In this document: one piece after another, positions 7,156 through 9,841 of the stretch
How positions within the stretch are numbered: the stretch's first letter is position 1
Layout: every line of letters starts with the position of its first letter
Source of the DNA: Bacteroidota bacterium
GTDB lineage: Bacteria > Bacteroidota > Bacteroidia > Chitinophagales > Chitinophagaceae
Assembly (NCBI GenBank): GCA_947447835.1
Contig: CANFLP010000069.1
Location: forward strand, 1 to 9,841
DNA length: 9,841 nt
Direction of reading: 5' to 3'
Notes under the pieces: model-generated
The model's database searches: none
The model's input: the letters and a program-made list of their open reading frames with translations, nothing else
What the model was told of the DNA's origin: nothing
Made by a program: the position numbers and the translations under genes

Positions 7156-8196
7156 TTATTTTTTTAGCTTGTACGTAACAGAAAAATGATGGTACATATT
7201 ACGTTGAAAAAATGCAGTGCCATATTGTAAATGCATTCTATCTAATCTTAAGCCTAGGCCTGTACTAAAGCCATTCATTCCATTCGCTTGGTTTTGCACA
7301 TTCAAATCATACCGTCTAATAAAATTATACCCTAAATTAAAATCAACTTGATCTCCAATGTATAATTCAGAAGCTAATATCAAATGATTAAATAAGTTTT
7401 TTAAATGATTGGGTGCAGCATCGCCTTGTACATTAGCATATATAGGATCGTAATACAAATTATTCCAAACCGACACCCTGTCGGCAGTTACTGAAAACTG
7501 AATGGGCGCATAAGCCAATTTTTTAGAAAAGCCAAGTATCAAATTAAAAGGCAGCTCTTGTTTATTGCCAATGCTTGATAATTGTGTTCCTATGTTTTTA
7601 ACCAAGATACTTGCCTGCGATAATTTATTGGGTGCTAAATACGTCAACCCAATGTCCATAGCTATTCCACTAGATTTATACATACCGTAATTAGAATGTA
7701 TAAATTTTAAGGCAGCACCGATACGAAAGTTTTCAATGTAATCTTTTGATGCAGAAAATTGCAACGCATAATCATTCGGATGCATCGTTCCTAAATCATT
7801 GCCGGCATAATCGGTCATAGAAATATTCCCGTAATCCATATAATGTATTCCCCACCCTAACACAATTTGATGCTTCTCCCAAATGTTTACCCCACTCACA
7901 TCATATTGTTGAATACCTGCATAAAAAGGCTTTATACTCAGATGTAATTGGCCGTCCATATTTGCACGCATTAAAGCAGGGTTGTACATAGCCAGCCCCA
8001 AATCCTTACCCATTGAACTTATATTAATACCTCCTAGTGAACTTGCTTTGGCACTATAGGGTAGCTCTAAAAAATTATAAGTTGCATTACCAGCCGTAGT
8101 TTGACCAATTACAGATTGAGGCGTAATAACAAAAGCGAATAAAATAAGGGATACGGAAAACCCTAGCTTTTGTATATGAAAAATACGCTTACTCAT
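7156..8196 (-). CDS. porQ: PorQ, T9SS outer-membrane beta-barrel protein
   Basis: A 346-residue protein from an ATG at 8194-8196. The signal peptide has basic MSKRIFHIQK, core LGFSVSLILFAFVI, and likely cleavage after SVIG (residue 31), leaving an N-terminal Gln. The mature part opens with NATYNFLELPYSAKASSLGG (37-56) and then MYNPALM (70-76), the signature I associate with PorQ and, more distantly, PorV. Alternating amphipathic strands rich in Tyr, Gly and Asn continue to a C-terminal VTYKLKK, as in FadL-like outer-membrane barrels. VKNIGTQLSSIGNKQELPFN in the second half is also family-like. In Porphyromonas gingivalis PorQ belongs to the attachment complex with PorU, PorV and PorZ, which processes T9SS cargo and anchors it at the cell surface. 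The length is normal for PorQ. The gene lies 49 bases downstream of lon on the same strand, but has its own consensus promoter and an inverted repeat around the start codon. Confidence 0.88.
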   Translation of the reverse strand: MSKRIFHIQKLGFSVSLILFAFVITPQSVIGQTTAGNATYNFLELPYSAKASSLGGINISSMGKDLGLAMYNPALMRANMDGQLHLSIKPFYAGIQQYDVSGVNIWEKHQIVLGWGIHYMDYGNISMTDYAGNDLGTMHPNDYALQFSASKDYIENFRIGAALKFIHSNYGMYKSSGIAMDIGLTYLAPNKLSQASILVKNIGTQLSSIGNKQELPFNLILGFSKKLAYAPIQFSVTADRVSVWNNLYYDPIYANVQGDAAPNHLKNLFNHLILASELYIGDQVDFNLGYNFIRRYDLNVQNQANGMNGFSTGLGLRLDRMHLQYGTAFFQRNMYHHFSVTYKLKK

Positions 8197-8214
8197 ATAA
8201 CAAAGCTAGGGTTT
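8158..8214 (-). repeat. Inverted repeat / RNA hairpin enclosing the porQ start codon
   Basis: Two arms are perfectly complementary over 13 bases: AAACCCTAGCTTT (8158-8170) and AAAGCTAGGGTTT (8202-8214). Inside them, after a symmetric 2x2 mismatch, TATATGA (8173-8179) pairs with TCATATA (8193-8199). This leaves a 13-base loop (8180-8192) and gives 20 base pairs in total. The porQ start codon (8194-8196) sits in the inner stem. The left arm is coding sequence for residues of the porQ signal peptide; the right arm is upstream of the start. A transcript reading through from lon would fold this and occlude the start codon. It could also act as a lon terminator or as a DNA operator. Confidence 0.6.
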
Positions 8215-8231
8215 AGGAACAGAATAATCAA
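8201..8231 (-). promoter_or_regulatory. Consensus Bacteroidota promoter for porQ
   Basis: On the minus strand, TTG (8229-8231) and TAGCTTTG (8201-8208) are separated by exactly 20 bases. This is a full match to the core TTG / TAnnTTTG pattern of Bacteroidota housekeeping promoters. By the usual distance, transcription would begin near 8197, one or a few bases before the ATG at 8196, so the mRNA would be leaderless or nearly so. The -7 element lies within the right arm of the inverted repeat (8202-8214). Confidence 0.55.
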
Positions 8232-8245
8232 CTTAAATACGCTTA

Positions 8246-9841
8246 TTATACTAAGGCTAAGTCTAATACCTGTTGCATATTTTTTACATAATGAAACGCA
8301 ACTCCTTTAATAAAGGTTTGATCAATTTCATTTACATCTTTCTCATTTTGCCAGCATAAAATAATTTCTTTCATGCCTGCACGTTTAGCTGCTAATATTT
8401 TTTCTTTAATCCCACCCACTGGTAATACCTGACCTCTTAAGGTGATCTCTCCAGTCATAGCTAAATAAGGTTTTACTTTTCGTCCTGTAAAAGCCGAAGT
8501 CAATGCTGTTAACATGGTGATACCTGCACTTGGACCATCCTTAGGCACAGCGCCTTCTGGAACGTGTACATGAATAGATTTTGTATTAAACAAGGTCGGA
8601 TCTACTCCTATCTTTTTTGCATTGGCTTGCAAATAAGTAAGCGCAGTTGCCGCACTCTCTTTCATAACATTTCCTAAATTACCTGTAAGCTTCATTTCAC
8701 CTTTACCGTCTGCTAACAATACTTCGATAAACAAAATATCACCACCAACATAAGTCCAAGCTAAGCCTACTGCAACACCTGGCATATTTACTGTTTTGTA
8801 AATCTCATTACTATAACGAGGTTGACCTAATATTTTATGTAAGTCTGCTTTGCTTACCGTTGGCTTTACTTTATGTTTATAAGCCAACTCTTTAGCTTGA
8901 TAACGCATAATAGATGCAAGCTGACGATCCAACTCACGCACACCACTTTCTCTTGTATAATCTTCAATTACTTTTTCTAATACATTGTCTTGTACTTTAA
9001 AATTAACCTTGTCTAACCCATGTGCATTTTTTTGTTTCGGCAACAAATGTCTTTTTGCAATCTCTACTTTTTCCTCAACTGCATAACCGCTTAAATCAAT
9101 AATCTCTAAACGATCTCTTAATGCAGGTTGAATATGGCTAATGTCATTAGCTGTTGCAATAAATAAAGTCTTGCTCAAATCATATTCCGACTCTAAGTAG
9201 TTATCGTAAAAACTATTGTTTTGTTCAGGATCCAATACCTCTAACAAAGCACTTGAAGGATCTCCTCTATGATCACTTCCAATTTTATCAATCTCATCCA
9301 ATATCATTACTGGATTTGATGTTTTAACCTTTCGTAAGCTTTGAATAATTCGCCCTGGCATCGCTCCTATATAGGTTTTACGATGTCCACGAATTTCACT
9401 CTCATCATGCAAACCACCTAAACTCACACGCACATATTTACGACCAATGGCATGTGCAATTGATTTACCTAATGAAGTTTTACCAATACCTGGAGGGCCT
9501 AAGAAACATAAAATAGGACTCTTCATGTCCCCTTTTAATTTCAATACCGCCAAATATTCTAAAATACGATTCTTGATTTTACCCATGCCATAATGATCAG
9601 CATCTAATACTTTTTTGGCATTTTTTAAATCATAATTATCATCAGTAAATTCATCCCATGGCAAATCTAATAATAAATCCAAATGATTATATACCACCGA
9701 ATAGTCGGGTGTACTTGGATGCATTCTTTCTAATTTCTCTAAGCCAGTTTGAAATAATTTTTTAGCAGCTTCAGGCCATTTTTTGCCTTCTGCTTTCTTT
9801 TTCATATCAGCCACTTCACGCTCATTTGGATCTCCTCCTAA
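8246..9841 (-). CDS. lon: Lon ATP-dependent protease, N-terminal part beyond window
   Basis: 531 residues of Lon are visible; the frame is open to the right edge. The first visible residues are LGGDPNERE and continue into VADMKKKAEGKKW, so the GTG at 9812-9814 is an internal Val codon, not a start. Numbering from the first visible residue: the end of the N-terminal helical region and the LDLPW segment (about 57-62), Walker A GPPGIGKT at 115-122, Walker B ILDEID at 180-185, an arginine-finger region LRDRLEIIDLSGY (about 241-253), and the protease domain from about 350. The catalytic dyad is Ser438 in PKDGPSAG (codon at 8528-8530) and Lys481 in GGIKEKILAAKR. The ATPase and Ser-Lys protease sites are intact. 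Lon is a soluble hexamer that degrades misfolded and regulatory proteins. About 270 residues should lie outside the window, judged by a family length near 800. The stop is 49 bases before porQ, with no separate terminator other than the porQ inverted repeat. Confidence 0.97.
   Translation of the reverse strand, partial: LGGDPNEREVADMKKKAEGKKWPEAAKKLFQTGLEKLERMHPSTPDYSVVYNHLDLLLDLPWDEFTDDNYDLKNAKKVLDADHYGMGKIKNRILEYLAVLKLKGDMKSPILCFLGPPGIGKTSLGKSIAHAIGRKYVRVSLGGLHDESEIRGHRKTYIGAMPGRIIQSLRKVKTSNPVMILDEIDKIGSDHRGDPSSALLEVLDPEQNNSFYDNYLESEYDLSKTLFIATANDISHIQPALRDRLEIIDLSGYAVEEKVEIAKRHLLPKQKNAHGLDKVNFKVQDNVLEKVIEDYTRESGVRELDRQLASIMRYQAKELAYKHKVKPTVSKADLHKILGQPRYSNEIYKTVNMPGVAVGLAWTYVGGDILFIEVLLADGKGEMKLTGNLGNVMKESAATALTYLQANAKKIGVDPTLFNTKSIHVHVPEGAVPKDGPSAGITMLTALTSAFTGRKVKPYLAMTGEITLRGQVLPVGGIKEKILAAKRAGMKEIILCWQNEKDVNEIDQTFIKGVAFHYVKNMQQVLDLALV

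Noticed and set aside
9812..9814. GTG as the start of lon
   Set aside because: The frame stays open upstream to the edge and encodes LGGDPNERE, which is normal internal Lon sequence, so this is a Val codon in a gene cut by the window.

Overview
The window reads as chromosomal core DNA from a member of the phylum Bacteroidota, probably near the Chitinophagaceae (the family-level placement is a guess from protein style). The support is two type IX secretion system (T9SS) genes, found almost only in Bacteroidota, plus AT-rich composition, almost no Shine-Dalgarno sites, and a TTG-N20-TAnnTTTG promoter of the Bacteroidota type. Coding density is high; no stretch over 100 bases lacks a gene. I see no tRNA, rRNA, CRISPR array, insertion sequence, attachment site or prophage.

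Left block (1-1371, all minus strand): a tight four-gene run read right to left. It starts with a short membrane-anchored coiled-coil protein that matches the N-terminal half of a Bacteroidota M23 peptidase family but has no peptidase domain. Next are an AtpZ-like F1Fo ATP synthase accessory protein and a four-span membrane protein that probably has a related role. Last is a SprT-like zinc-binding protein, cut by the left edge.

Middle block (1467-7074, plus strand): a two-gene operon. The first gene is a large exported tetratricopeptide-repeat protein that I assign to the T9SS component PorW/SprE. The second, 10 bases downstream, is a complete bifunctional class A penicillin-binding protein (PBP1A type). 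The middle block diverges from the left block across a 95-base promoter gap.

Right block (7156-9841, minus strand): the 3' part of lon (ATP-dependent protease, cut by the right edge), then porQ, an outer-membrane beta-barrel of the T9SS attachment complex. porQ converges on the penicillin-binding protein gene, with an 81-base gap holding a palindrome.

Functionally, the centre combines secretion through the cell envelope (PorW/SprE and PorQ) with peptidoglycan synthesis (PBP1A). Most genes belong to known families. The least ordinary feature is the porQ start region: a 13-bp perfect inverted repeat with a 7-bp inner stem encloses the start codon, and one arm is itself a consensus -7 promoter element placed so close to the ATG that the transcript should be almost leaderless.
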